From: Rhizobium croatiense
Lineage (GTDB): Bacteria; Pseudomonadota; Alphaproteobacteria; Rhizobiales; Rhizobiaceae
Direction of reading: 5' to 3'
Assembly (NCBI RefSeq): GCF_019793465.1
Contig: NZ_JAILYJ010000008.1
Location: forward strand, 124,001-188,000
DNA length: 64,000 nucleotides
Part shown: piece by piece, positions 28,356 through 36,143 of the stretch
Numbering within the stretch: the first letter of the stretch is position 1
How the letters are laid out: each line of letters opens with the position of its first letter
The notes under the pieces: generated by a model
Told to the model about the DNA's origin: nothing
The model's input: only the letters and a program-made list of their open reading frames with translations
The model's database searches: none
Position numbers and translations under genes: made by a program

Positions 28356-29384
28356 TCAGTCCATCTTCAGGATGATCTTGCCGAAGATCTGGCGCGATTC
28401 CATCCGCTCCAGCGCCCGGTCGATATCGTCGAAGCCGACTTCGGTATCGATGACGGGATGGACGAGTCCGCGGCCCATCTTCTGCATGGCATCGGCCATG
28501 TTTTCCATGCGGCAGCCGAAAGATCCGAGCAGCTTCAATTGCTGCTGGAACAGCATCATCAGGTTCATCTCGGTCGAGACACCCGAGGTCGAGCCGCAGG
28601 TGACGAGACGCCCGCCGCGCTTCATGCAGAGCATCGAACCGGCCCAGGTATCCTTGCCCACATGTTCGAAAACGACGTCGACGCCCTTCTTCTTGGTGAG
28701 CTTGCGCACGACGCCTTCGAAGCGGTCGGTGCGGTAGTTGATGACGTGATCGGCGCCGAGTGCCTTGGCCTTCTCGATCTTGTCGTCGGAGCCGACAGTG
28801 GTGATGACAGTGCAGCCGATCTTCTTGGCCAACTGGATCGCCGCCGTACCGATGCCGGAACCGCCGGCATGGACAAGGATCGTTTCACCCGGCTCGAGTT
28901 TGGCATTGTCGAAGAGCATATGTTCAACCGTACCGAAGGTGACGGGCGCAAGCGCTGCACCGATCGCATCGACGCCGGGAGGTGCGGGAACGAGCAGACG
29001 CGCCGGCAGGTTCACTTTCTCCTGCGCAAAGCCATCGAGATGGAAGCCGTGCACGCCGGAAACGTGTTCGCAGAGATTGTCGCGGCCTTCACGGCACGGA
29101 CGGCAGAGGCCGCAGGTGCGCGCGCCATAGATCGAGACGAGCTGGCCGGGCAGAACGTTTGCCACGCCCGGACCGATTGCCTCGACGACGCCGGAAGCTT
29201 CCGCACCGATGACGAGCGGCATCTTGCGCTTGGCGAATGCCATGCCGCGCCAGCCCCAGACATCGATATGGTTCAGCGCAACCGCCTTGACGCGCAACGT
29301 CACTTCGCCGGCTGCCGGTGCATCCGGTTCCGGCAGGTCGGTGATCTCAAGCTTGCGGTCATCGATCAGTTGCAGCGCGCGCAT
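28356..29384 (-). CDS. zinc-type alcohol dehydrogenase of the acpXL cluster
   Basis: 342 residues of the medium-chain dehydrogenase family. The structural zinc lobe has four Cys (CGLCRPCREGRDNLC), and the nucleotide loop is VHAGGSGIGTAAIQLAKK. In rhizobia this gene is always found between fabF1XL and lpxXL (often called adh2XL). Its role in making the hydroxylated C28 chain is presumed from position rather than shown. A dispersed repeat separates it from fabF1XL. Confidence 0.85.
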   Translation of the reverse strand: MRALQLIDDRKLEITDLPEPDAPAAGEVTLRVKAVALNHIDVWGWRGMAFAKRKMPLVIGAEASGVVEAIGPGVANVLPGQLVSIYGARTCGLCRPCREGRDNLCEHVSGVHGFHLDGFAQEKVNLPARLLVPAPPGVDAIGAALAPVTFGTVEHMLFDNAKLEPGETILVHAGGSGIGTAAIQLAKKIGCTVITTVGSDDKIEKAKALGADHVINYRTDRFEGVVRKLTKKKGVDVVFEHVGKDTWAGSMLCMKRGGRLVTCGSTSGVSTEMNLMMLFQQQLKLLGSFGCRMENMADAMQKMGRGLVHPVIDTEVGFDDIDRALERMESRQIFGKIILKMD

Positions 29385-29415
29385 GATATATAGTTCTTTC
29401 CTCTACGTGGATCGT

Positions 29416-29500
29416 CGTCATGCTCGGGCTTGTCCCGAGCATCTGCCAGCGGTCATTGAGTGACGCAAGTAGATCCTCGGGACAAGCCCCGAGGATGACG
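29416..29500. repeat. dispersed palindromic repeat inside the acpXL operon
   Basis: Stems TGCTCGGGCTTGTCCCGAGCA and ATCCTCGGGACAAGCCCCGAGGAT flank a short centre; the ends GTCAT/ATGAC also pair. It lies between the dehydrogenase and fabF1XL genes and must be transcribed as part of the operon mRNA. Confidence 0.7.
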
Positions 29501-29536
29501 TCAAAAACCACTTCGTCCCAAAATCAAGGAGGGTCT

Positions 29537-30823
29537 CTAAGCCGGTTCGAGCGCCATGACAAGGCTGGCATTCTGCCCGCCGAAGCCGAAGGAGTTGGAA
29601 AGCACGGCCGAAACCTGGGCTTCCCTCTTCTTGTTCGGCACGACATCGAGCACGATCGACGGATCGGGATTGTTGTAGTTGATCGTCGGCGGCAGCGTGC
29701 CCGTCAGCATCGTCTGCAGCGAGAACACCGCCTCGACCGCGCCCGCCGCCGTCAGCGTATGGCCGATCATCGACTTGTTGGACGACACGGGAATGCCGAC
29801 CAGCTTCTCGCCGAAAACGGCGGACATCGAGCCATATTCCATCTTGTCGTTCTCAGGCGTCGACGTGCCGTGCGCGTTGATGTAGCCGATACCGCTCTCG
29901 TCGATACCCGCATCGGCAAGGGCCGCGCGGATCGTCGCGATCGCCGGGCCGCCGTCGGGCGAAGACCGGGTGCGGTGGAAGCTGTCGGCCTTGTCCCCGG
30001 CGCCCTTCATGATGCCGAGCACCTTGGCGCCGCGAGCGACCGCCGATTCCAGCGATTCCAGCACCAGGGTCGCAGCACCTTCAGCGATGACGAAGCCGTC
30101 GCGATCCTTGCTGAACGGCTTGGAGGCCTTGGTCGGCGGATCGTTCTGCGTCGAAAGAGCAGACAGCAGCGAGAAGCGGATCAGCGCTTCGGCGCTCAGG
30201 GATCCGTCCGTGGCGACGGTCAGCGCGCGGTCGGTGCGGCCCTGGCGGATCGCCTCGATGCCGAGCTGGATCGCGGTCACACCGGAAGCACAGGCCGTCG
30301 ACAAGGTCACGGGAAGGCCGCGCGTGCCGAACCGGTCGGCAAGACGCTCGGAAATCGCGCCGAACAAGGCCGCCTCGTGGAACGCCGGGTCGGGCCGCTG
30401 GCGCAGCGCCGTCAGGAAGCGCTCATAGGCATCACCGGGATGGTCGGCAGCCGGCGAACGGTCGGCGAGTTCGAAACGGGCGCTCCATTCCGGCTCGATC
30501 GGCGGCGCGGCAAGAAACAGCGGGCCGTTGAAATCGCCTGACAGACCAGCATCGGCCAGCGCCTCGATCGTTGTCTCGCGCGCAAAGGCATAGGAGCGCT
30601 CGACGGCGTTCGGCACGGGAATCTCGATGAAATCGACGGTGCCGGCGATCCGGGTCGACAGGCCTTCGGTCGGAAAGCGGTTGATCGCGTGGATCCCCGA
30701 GGTGCCGGAGGAAAGGGCGGCCCAATTGTCCTTCAGGCCCTGGCCCAGCGACGTGATGATGCCCATGCCGGTCACTGCGACGATCGGCCGGCCGAGATGA
30801 TCCTTGTAAGCGGAAGCTGTCAT
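29537..30823 (-). CDS. fabF1XL: beta-ketoacyl-ACP synthase FabF1XL
   Basis: 428 residues with a complete ketosynthase active site: Cys178 in STACASG, His318 in NAHGTSTPEND, Lys350 and His355 in SNKSMIGHT. It elongates acyl chains on AcpXL for the C28 fatty acid of lipid A. It is 10 bases after the partner ketosynthase gene. Relative to FabF it has an insertion around residues 100-150 (GPLFLAAPPIEPEW and following), a feature of this subgroup. Confidence 0.92.
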   Translation of the reverse strand: MTASAYKDHLGRPIVAVTGMGIITSLGQGLKDNWAALSSGTSGIHAINRFPTEGLSTRIAGTVDFIEIPVPNAVERSYAFARETTIEALADAGLSGDFNGPLFLAAPPIEPEWSARFELADRSPAADHPGDAYERFLTALRQRPDPAFHEAALFGAISERLADRFGTRGLPVTLSTACASGVTAIQLGIEAIRQGRTDRALTVATDGSLSAEALIRFSLLSALSTQNDPPTKASKPFSKDRDGFVIAEGAATLVLESLESAVARGAKVLGIMKGAGDKADSFHRTRSSPDGGPAIATIRAALADAGIDESGIGYINAHGTSTPENDKMEYGSMSAVFGEKLVGIPVSSNKSMIGHTLTAAGAVEAVFSLQTMLTGTLPPTINYNNPDPSIVLDVVPNKKREAQVSAVLSNSFGFGGQNASLVMALEPA

Positions 30824-30833
30824 ATCTCTCTCC

Positions 30834-32039
30834 TCACGCCTCTGCGGAAAGAACGGCGACGCCCTCGCCGCGCTGGTGTCCGACTGTCGTTACGACGGCG
30901 GCTTTCGTGCCCACCTTCATCGGCGCTTCATGAGCAGCGTCGAAGGGCGGAACCTTGGCCTTGGTATCGATGGCAAGGGCTGCAAGCGCCAGCCCCAGCG
31001 GGAAATGCGCCTCGATCGTATGACCGGACACGCCGCCGAAGCCGCGGATCGCAGCACCTGGAAGCTGATGCTCCAGCACAGCCTTTTCGCGGGCGGCGAT
31101 TTCATGCATGCCGGTCGAGCCGGAGAAGATCGCCGTGCTGTCCGGCGGCAGGTCGGCGGCAGGCTTCAGCAGCCGCTCCATGCGCACTTCGAAATTGCCG
31201 GCGCTACGGCTGCCGCGGTCGCCCTCGACGGCGCTGATCGTCGCATAGATATGCGCGCCGCGCTCTTCCGCGTGCTTGCGCGATTCCAGCACCAGGAAGG
31301 CGCCGGCCGAACCGGTGATCATGCCGCCGCCCCCGAGGCCGGAGCGCGACCAGAGCGGCGCCCATTCGTCGCGCGTATGCGCGCCGATCGCTTCAGTGAG
31401 CAGGATCATGTCGGGACGTTCGGCAGCAAAGGCGCCGCCGACAAGCGCATGGGTGGATTCGCCGGAACGGATCCGCCAAAAGGCCGTCTCGACGGCGGAA
31501 ACGCCTGAAGCTTCCTCGCCCATGAAGGTGCGCGAGGAGCCGGTGACCTTGTGAACGATGGAGATGTTGCCGGCCAGCAGGTTGGAAAGCTGCGCCAGGA
31601 ACAGCGTTGGTCTCAGCTCCGTCGTCAGCTTCTCATTGAGCAGCAGCTCCCGGTCATTGCGCTTCAGGCCCTCGTCGACGATCAGCGTATCGACGTTGAT
31701 GTCGCGCTCGCCGCCGCCGGCGGCCACGATCATGTCCATCGTGCCGCAGGCCTCGATATTGTCCTTGAAGCCGGCATCGTCGAGGGCCAGACCCGCTGCG
31801 AAGACGCCGATGCGCTGCCAGTTTTCCATCTGGCGCTGGTCGCCGCGCTTGGCGATCTGCTGCGACCAGTCGATCTCAGGCAGCGGATGCACCGGATAGG
31901 GTTTGAACTTCTCGGTCTCGACGATCGCCTTCGGCGCACTTTCGGCCGAAAGCAGCGCGATATGCGCGTCCTTGCCGACACCCTGGCAGGTAACGATGCC
32001 GACGCCCGAAATGACGACGTCGTTTGCAGCCTTGCTCAT
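30834..32039 (-). CDS. fabF2XL: ketosynthase-like FabF2XL lacking the active-site cysteine
   Basis: 401 residues with the thiolase/ketosynthase fold (VVISGVGIVTCQGVG at the start; GVSGHTIEAHFPLGL near 337-350). Where FabF1XL has TACASG this protein reads KVTGSSRTFMGEEASG (164-179), with no Cys, and the AHGTST motif is replaced by SGSTGMHEIAA. The second-half His (GHT, His340) remains. It therefore resembles a chain-length-factor partner rather than an active synthase. It overlaps fabZXL by 4 bases and precedes fabF1XL. Confidence 0.88.
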   Translation of the reverse strand: MSKAANDVVISGVGIVTCQGVGKDAHIALLSAESAPKAIVETEKFKPYPVHPLPEIDWSQQIAKRGDQRQMENWQRIGVFAAGLALDDAGFKDNIEACGTMDMIVAAGGGERDINVDTLIVDEGLKRNDRELLLNEKLTTELRPTLFLAQLSNLLAGNISIVHKVTGSSRTFMGEEASGVSAVETAFWRIRSGESTHALVGGAFAAERPDMILLTEAIGAHTRDEWAPLWSRSGLGGGGMITGSAGAFLVLESRKHAEERGAHIYATISAVEGDRGSRSAGNFEVRMERLLKPAADLPPDSTAIFSGSTGMHEIAAREKAVLEHQLPGAAIRGFGGVSGHTIEAHFPLGLALAALAIDTKAKVPPFDAAHEAPMKVGTKAAVVTTVGHQRGEGVAVLSAEA

Positions 32040-32518
32040 CCAATCACTCCCTGCGCTGCGATCGCTTCGAGAAGCCCGACTTCGCCGGCGCGTTTTTTCA
32101 CGATATCGCCGAGCGGCACCTCGCTGAAGGGCATGGTGCGCAGTTTCAGCTGCGCATCGCAGACCTTCTTGCCGCCGCTGGTGATCTTTGCCTTGGTGAC
32201 CGCGAAGCCCGAACCGTCATGCTCCAGCACAGCCTCGATATCAAGCACGGCTTCCGGCTCGACAAAGGCGCGCATCTTGGCGCCGTCGACCGACATGAGG
32301 AAGGGCATGGCGGCAAAATCGGTGGCGGCAAGCACCAGCATGCCGGAGGCCTGCGCCATGGTTTCGATCAGGAGCACGCCGGGAACGAGCGGCATGCCGG
32401 GAAAATGGCCTTCGAAGACGGGGCTTTTGGCCGGCACGACGGATCGTGCCGCAAGCGTCCCCTTCTTCAGGTCCACCGCTTCGACGCGGTCAATCATCTG
32501 GAAATATTCCAGCAGCAT
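32036..32518 (-). CDS. fabZXL: 3-hydroxyacyl-ACP dehydratase FabZXL
   Basis: 160 residues, hot-dog fold. Catalytic His38 lies in FEGHFPGMPLVPGV and Glu52 in LLIETMAQ. It dehydrates hydroxyacyl-AcpXL during chain elongation. ATGA overlap with fabF2XL shows translational coupling. The C-terminus is slightly longer than housekeeping FabZ. Confidence 0.92.
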   Translation of the reverse strand: MLLEYFQMIDRVEAVDLKKGTLAARSVVPAKSPVFEGHFPGMPLVPGVLLIETMAQASGMLVLAATDFAAMPFLMSVDGAKMRAFVEPEAVLDIEAVLEHDGSGFAVTKAKITSGGKKVCDAQLKLRTMPFSEVPLGDIVKKRAGEVGLLEAIAAQGVIG

Positions 32519-32635
32519 TCGGATCCTCCGGCCACACGGGCAAAATCCGCCCGCCGGTGACGCCTACTTAGGAACGAAACCGCCCGGCCGCCATATTCAG
32601 GGCGGCAGGGCGTTCAAAAAAGACTGATATGTCGC

Positions 32636-32914
32636 TCAGGCCTTGGCTGCTTTGAGCTCGTCGATCTTGGCGCACAGGTTCTTCAGCACGAAATACTCTT
32701 CGGTGGAAACCTTGCCCTCATTGACTTCCTGCGTCCACTTTTCGAGCGGAATCTTGATGCCGAATTCCTTGTCGATCGCAAAGACGATGTCGAGGAAATC
32801 GAGGCTGTCGATACCGAGGTCGTCGATCGTATGGCTCTCCGGCGTGATCGTGGCACGATCGATCTCGCTGGTTTCTGCAATAATGTCGGCAACTTTATCG
32901 AATGTAGCGGTCAC
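32636..32914 (-). CDS. acpXL: acyl carrier protein AcpXL
   Basis: 92 residues starting with GTG at 32914 ([20 protein letters not shown]), the length known for rhizobial AcpXL. Phosphopantetheine attaches to Ser37 in [10 protein letters not shown]. It carries the 27-hydroxyoctacosanoic acid made by FabZXL and FabF1/F2XL for transfer to lipid A by LpxXL. GAGG lies 9 bases before the GTG. It is the first gene of the operon; 118 bases separate it from fabZXL. Confidence 0.95.
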
Positions 32915-33163
32915 GCGCTGTACCTCATGAAATGACGATTTAAACCCCCTCATAGGCAAATCCATTTCAAAAGCCAATGCTTTCGTCCGGGCGTTGCGGC
33001 AATTTGGCAATCAGGTGTTGCCTAAACAGCAATGGAGTGCCGGACGTTCCAGAGTGTTGCGCAAACCCTGAAAGGCGATGCAAGGCCCTCTCGGCGCGAA
33101 ATGGGAGGCTGACCGAATCAAAATAGGTAACGCGCTCGATGCGACCAACATCCGCATCTGAGT

Positions 33164-33177
33164 TTGATCGGGATCAA
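33164..33177. promoter_or_regulatory. FNR/FixK-type box TTGAT-CGGG-ATCAA
   Basis: Perfect match to the TTGAT-N4-ATCAA consensus bound by FNR, FnrN and FixK. It lies 250 bases upstream of acpXL on the minus strand and 36 bases past the L,D-transpeptidase stop. A TATTTT sequence at 33121-33126 on the minus strand could be a -10 element. This would place acpXL under low-oxygen control with a long leader; this is inference. Confidence 0.5.
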
Positions 33178-33199
33178 ATCGCGCCGAATTCAGGTTCAG

Positions 33200-33220
33200 G
33201 CGCTGATCCGGGATCAGCGC
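33200..33220. other. hairpin across the L,D-transpeptidase stop codon
   Basis: Perfect 9-bp stem GCGCTGATC/GATCAGCGC with a CGG loop. The stop codon (33214-33216) is inside the stem. No T-tract; may act as an mRNA 3' end stabiliser. Confidence 0.45.
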
Positions 33221-33642
33221 GTGATGACCACCCGGGTATTGGTGAGACCTGCCTGCCGCGCCAGCGAAAAGAACTCCGCCGCATTATCGGGATGCAGGCG
33301 AACGCAGCCATGCGAGGCCGGCCTGCCGAGACGCTTTAGATCAAAGGTGGCGTGAACCGCGTAACCACCGTTGAAAAATACCGCGTAAGGCATCGGCGCG
33401 TTGTCGTATTTGCGGGAGCGGTGATCGCGCGACAGCCATTTGGCGCTCCACGAGCCGGTCGGCGTGACATAACCGTTGCGCGCGGTTGAAACCTTCCAGC
33501 GATACTTGACGAAGCCGTTCTCGGTGACGGTCATCGTCTGCTTGCCGATGCTGATATTGGCAACCAGCGTTGCTGCCTCAGCCGCAACCGGAGAAAACTG
33601 CAGCAATAAACTTGCGGCCGCAGCTGCAAAAATCGTCTTCAT
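33214..33642 (-). CDS. L,D-transpeptidase (YkuD family)
   Basis: 142 residues. Signal peptide MKTIFAAAAASLLLQFSPVAAEA, then a bare YkuD catalytic domain. Active site: His98 in VHATF, and Ser110-His111-Gly112-Cys113 in SHGCVRL. GAGGGG 5 bases before fixes the ATG at 33642. Such small periplasmic enzymes form 3-3 peptidoglycan cross-links or attach proteins to the wall. There is no LysM or other anchor. Confidence 0.9.
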   Translation of the reverse strand: MKTIFAAAAASLLLQFSPVAAEAATLVANISIGKQTMTVTENGFVKYRWKVSTARNGYVTPTGSWSAKWLSRDHRSRKYDNAPMPYAVFFNGGYAVHATFDLKRLGRPASHGCVRLHPDNAAEFFSLARQAGLTNTRVVITR

Positions 33643-33792
33643 GATAACCCCTCTTCGCACCCGCGCAGTTTGATTGCGCCCTTACGGCAGAGAGACTACG
33701 ACGATACTTATTATATAGCTTTAACCCGAATGGTAATCACAATTCTAACGAGCGAAAGCGTGACCGAGACGCCGCAAGACAGCGGCGCTTGT

Positions 33793-33993
33793 TCACTGAA
33801 TCTTACGCGCCGCCGACGGTCGCTTGAGCTGCTGGTAGGCCTTGTTCATCTTCTCGCGGATCGAGGCCATCGTCCCGAGATTATGGCCGCACGCCGCGCA
33901 GGTGATGATGTCGGTCTCCCGGATCTCGGGGCGCTCGAATTTCATCTTGGTGCTCTTGCACTTCGGGCACGGCAATTCAACCTGCACTGTCAT
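33793..33993 (-). CDS. small zinc-ribbon protein
   Basis: 66 residues. Two Cys pairs, CPKC (residues 9-12) and CAAC about 21 residues later, form a zinc ribbon resembling TFIIS or ribosomal zinc ribbons; the C-terminus is basic and helical (REKMNKAYQQLKRPSAARK). The ATG at 33993 is taken because the ribbon starts 8 residues later; the frame extends to 34059. Possible nucleic-acid binding; function unknown. Confidence 0.7.
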   Translation of the reverse strand: MTVQVELPCPKCKSTKMKFERPEIRETDIITCAACGHNLGTMASIREKMNKAYQQLKRPSAARKIQ

Positions 33994-34080
33994 TGCTCTT
34001 TTCCGGTCTGATGGAGATAGGAGGCGCTTCGCATAAACCTTTGCAGCGGGAGTGTCCACTGCGGTGCCTCACGGCACATC

Positions 34081-35061
34081 CTACAAGAAACATAAAAACA
34101 ATCCGAAGATCAGACCGGTAAGCACCATGCAGCTGGCATAGAACACTGACACACCGTCTTCGATATCGCCGGCGGTGGCAACGTCCCGGCCGGCGTTGTT
34201 GATCATCGGCTCAGTCACGATGACACCGCCGTAGATGCGCGGGCCGGCGAGCTGGACGTTGAGAGCGCCGGCCATTGCCGCCTCCGGCCGGCCGGAATTC
34301 GGCGAGCGGTGCAGGCCGCCGTCGCGCATTGCCACCCGGATCGCCTCGCGGCAGGGGCTCATGCCGCGCCGGATCCAGGCGCCGGCGGCGATCAATAGGA
34401 CGGAGAGCCGCGCGGCCGGCCAGTTGGCGATATCGTCCAGCCGAGCCGCGGCCCAGCCGAAATCGATGTATTTTTCCGACCTGTGGCCGATCATCGAATC
34501 CGCCGTGTTCAGCATCTTGTAAGCGAGCAGGCCCGGCAGCCCGAGCACGGCATACCAAAGGGCCGGCGCCACGACGCCGTCGGAGAAATTTTCTGCAAGG
34601 CTTTCGATCGCCGCGCGGCAGACGGCCGGCTCGTCGAGAGTCTCGGGATCGCGCCCGACGATGCGGGAGACGGCGCTCCGGCCGCCGGCAAGCCCCTCGC
34701 CGCGCAGGGCCGTAGCGACGGCCGCGACATGATCGGCCAGGCTCTTTTGCGCCAAGAAGATCGCCACCAACCCGGCCTCCAGCACGAGGCCGGCAAGGCC
34801 GAAGAGCGCGAAAAACCGGTCGAACACGAAGCCTGCAGCGATCGACAGCACAAGCAGCGCCAGAATCGCCGCAACGCCGTTCATCCGGCGCTGAGAGCCC
34901 GTGAGGCTTGAGGGATTGAGCTGCTGATCGGCGTAAGAGATCGCCGCGCCGAAGATGACGACGGGATGCGGCACCCGCGACCACAGCCATTGCGGATCGC
35001 CGACGATCCGGTCGAGCAGCAGCGCCAGAAGCAGCACGAGGAGGTTTTCGTCGATCATCAT
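34081..35061 (-). CDS. cobD: adenosylcobinamide-phosphate synthase CobD (CbiB)
   Basis: 326 residues, inner-membrane protein with several helices. DRIVGDPQWLWSRVPHPVVIFG at the start and ESLAENFSDGVVAPALWYAVLGLPG in the middle are family hallmarks. It attaches aminopropanol phosphate to adenosylcobyric acid. The ATG at 35061 overlaps the cobC stop; a second ATG follows at 35058. It is the last gene of cobA-cobB-cobC-cobD. Confidence 0.93.
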   Translation of the reverse strand: MMIDENLLVLLLALLLDRIVGDPQWLWSRVPHPVVIFGAAISYADQQLNPSSLTGSQRRMNGVAAILALLVLSIAAGFVFDRFFALFGLAGLVLEAGLVAIFLAQKSLADHVAAVATALRGEGLAGGRSAVSRIVGRDPETLDEPAVCRAAIESLAENFSDGVVAPALWYAVLGLPGLLAYKMLNTADSMIGHRSEKYIDFGWAAARLDDIANWPAARLSVLLIAAGAWIRRGMSPCREAIRVAMRDGGLHRSPNSGRPEAAMAGALNVQLAGPRIYGGVIVTEPMINNAGRDVATAGDIEDGVSVFYASCMVLTGLIFGLFLCFL

Positions 35062-36143
35062 CGCTCAAATCCTTGAAGGGCTGCGCCAAGCCGTCTGTCC
35101 GCCGCCGGATCGGGCGTCAATCCGAAACGCAGCCAATCCGGCGCATAATCGAACTTGCGGACGAGAATATGATGCCGGCAAAGATGCGTGTAAATGTCGC
35201 TCGCCCTGCTATCGGCGACAAGCGTGAACAACGCCGTTCCCCCCCTGCTCCGCAACCCGGCAGCGCTCAGCGCCGCCTGCAGCGCGGCGCTGCGTTCATC
35301 GAGAAAGCAGCGGATCGCAGCCACGTCCGAACCAAGCAGCGAGGCGGCAAGCGACAGCGCCGGGCCGGAGACCGCCCAGGGGCCAAGCCAGTCCTCGAAA
35401 CGCGCGAGAATATCCTCGCGCGCGATTGCAAAACCGAGCCGCAGGCCGGCAAGCCCGAAGAACTTGCCGAACGAACGGAAGATTATCAGATTGGGAAGGT
35501 CTTGCGCCCGGGCTGCGAGGCTTAGCGCCGGATCCGTGTCCCCGAAAGCCTCGTCGACAACAAGCAGCCCATTTGCCGATTTCACCCTGTCGTGCAGTGC
35601 TGCCAACGCTTCGGCCGGCCATATCCGCCCGTCGGGATTGTTCGGATTGACGACGACGGCAAGCCGATATTGGCCGCCGATCGCAGCGATATCGTCGACC
35701 GCATCGACGGCATAACCGGCCGAGGCGAAGGCGCGCGCATATTCGCCATAAGTCGGCGACACCACGGCGACTTTGTCGTCCGTCACGGCGACTTTGTCGT
35801 CCGTCACGGCGACTTTGTCGTCCGTCGCGGCGACCCTACCATCCGTCACGCCGAGCTGGCGTACCTGACGAAGCAGGCGCGGCAGAAGCTGGATCACCGA
35901 TTGCGTGCCCGGCACCGGCAGCGGCAGTATCTCGCCGCTGTCATAATAATCCCGCGCCGCCCGCCTTGCCTCATCGACCAGATAGCTGTCCGGCAGACGG
36001 TGCCAGGCCCTTGTCGGGATCTCCGGCAGGGCGAGCGGGCATGGATTGATGCCGGTGGAAAGGTCGAGCCAGTCCTGCGGCCTGCCGCCAAAGGCGGCGG
36101 CTGCGGCGGTGATGCCGCCGCCATGGGCGATCGGCGCGCTCAT
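35058..36143 (-). CDS. cobC: threonine-phosphate decarboxylase CobC, with heptapeptide repeat insertion
   Basis: 361 residues, a PLP enzyme of aminotransferase fold type I. The PLP Lys is in FRSFGKFFGLAGLRLGF; NPNNPDGR binds cofactor/substrate. It supplies (R)-1-amino-2-propanol phosphate for cobalamin. Between RQLG and VVSPTYGEY it carries about four 7-residue repeats (VTDDKVA), encoded by a 21-base tandem repeat. This makes the protein about 28 residues longer than the CobC I know (about 333). Start and stop overlap cobB and cobD by 4 bases each. Confidence 0.92.
   Translation of the reverse strand: MSAPIAHGGGITAAAAAFGGRPQDWLDLSTGINPCPLALPEIPTRAWHRLPDSYLVDEARRAARDYYDSGEILPLPVPGTQSVIQLLPRLLRQVRQLGVTDGRVAATDDKVAVTDDKVAVTDDKVAVVSPTYGEYARAFASAGYAVDAVDDIAAIGGQYRLAVVVNPNNPDGRIWPAEALAALHDRVKSANGLLVVDEAFGDTDPALSLAARAQDLPNLIIFRSFGKFFGLAGLRLGFAIAREDILARFEDWLGPWAVSGPALSLAASLLGSDVAAIRCFLDERSAALQAALSAAGLRSRGGTALFTLVADSRASDIYTHLCRHHILVRKFDYAPDWLRFGLTPDPAADRRLGAALQGFER
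35766..35849. repeat. 21-bp tandem repeat in cobC, four units
   Basis: Units start at 35766, 35787, 35808 and 35829. The first two are identical, the third differs at one base and the fourth is degenerate. The unit length keeps the frame, giving TDDKVAV-type heptads. Confidence 0.9.

Noticed and set aside
27297..29393. A 698-codon open frame on the plus strand.
   Set aside because: It is antisense to lpxXL and the dehydrogenase gene; GC-rich codon usage keeps it open and its product has no family features.
35766..35849. Direct repeats that could suggest a CRISPR array.
   Set aside because: The units are contiguous with no spacers and encode protein in frame within cobC.
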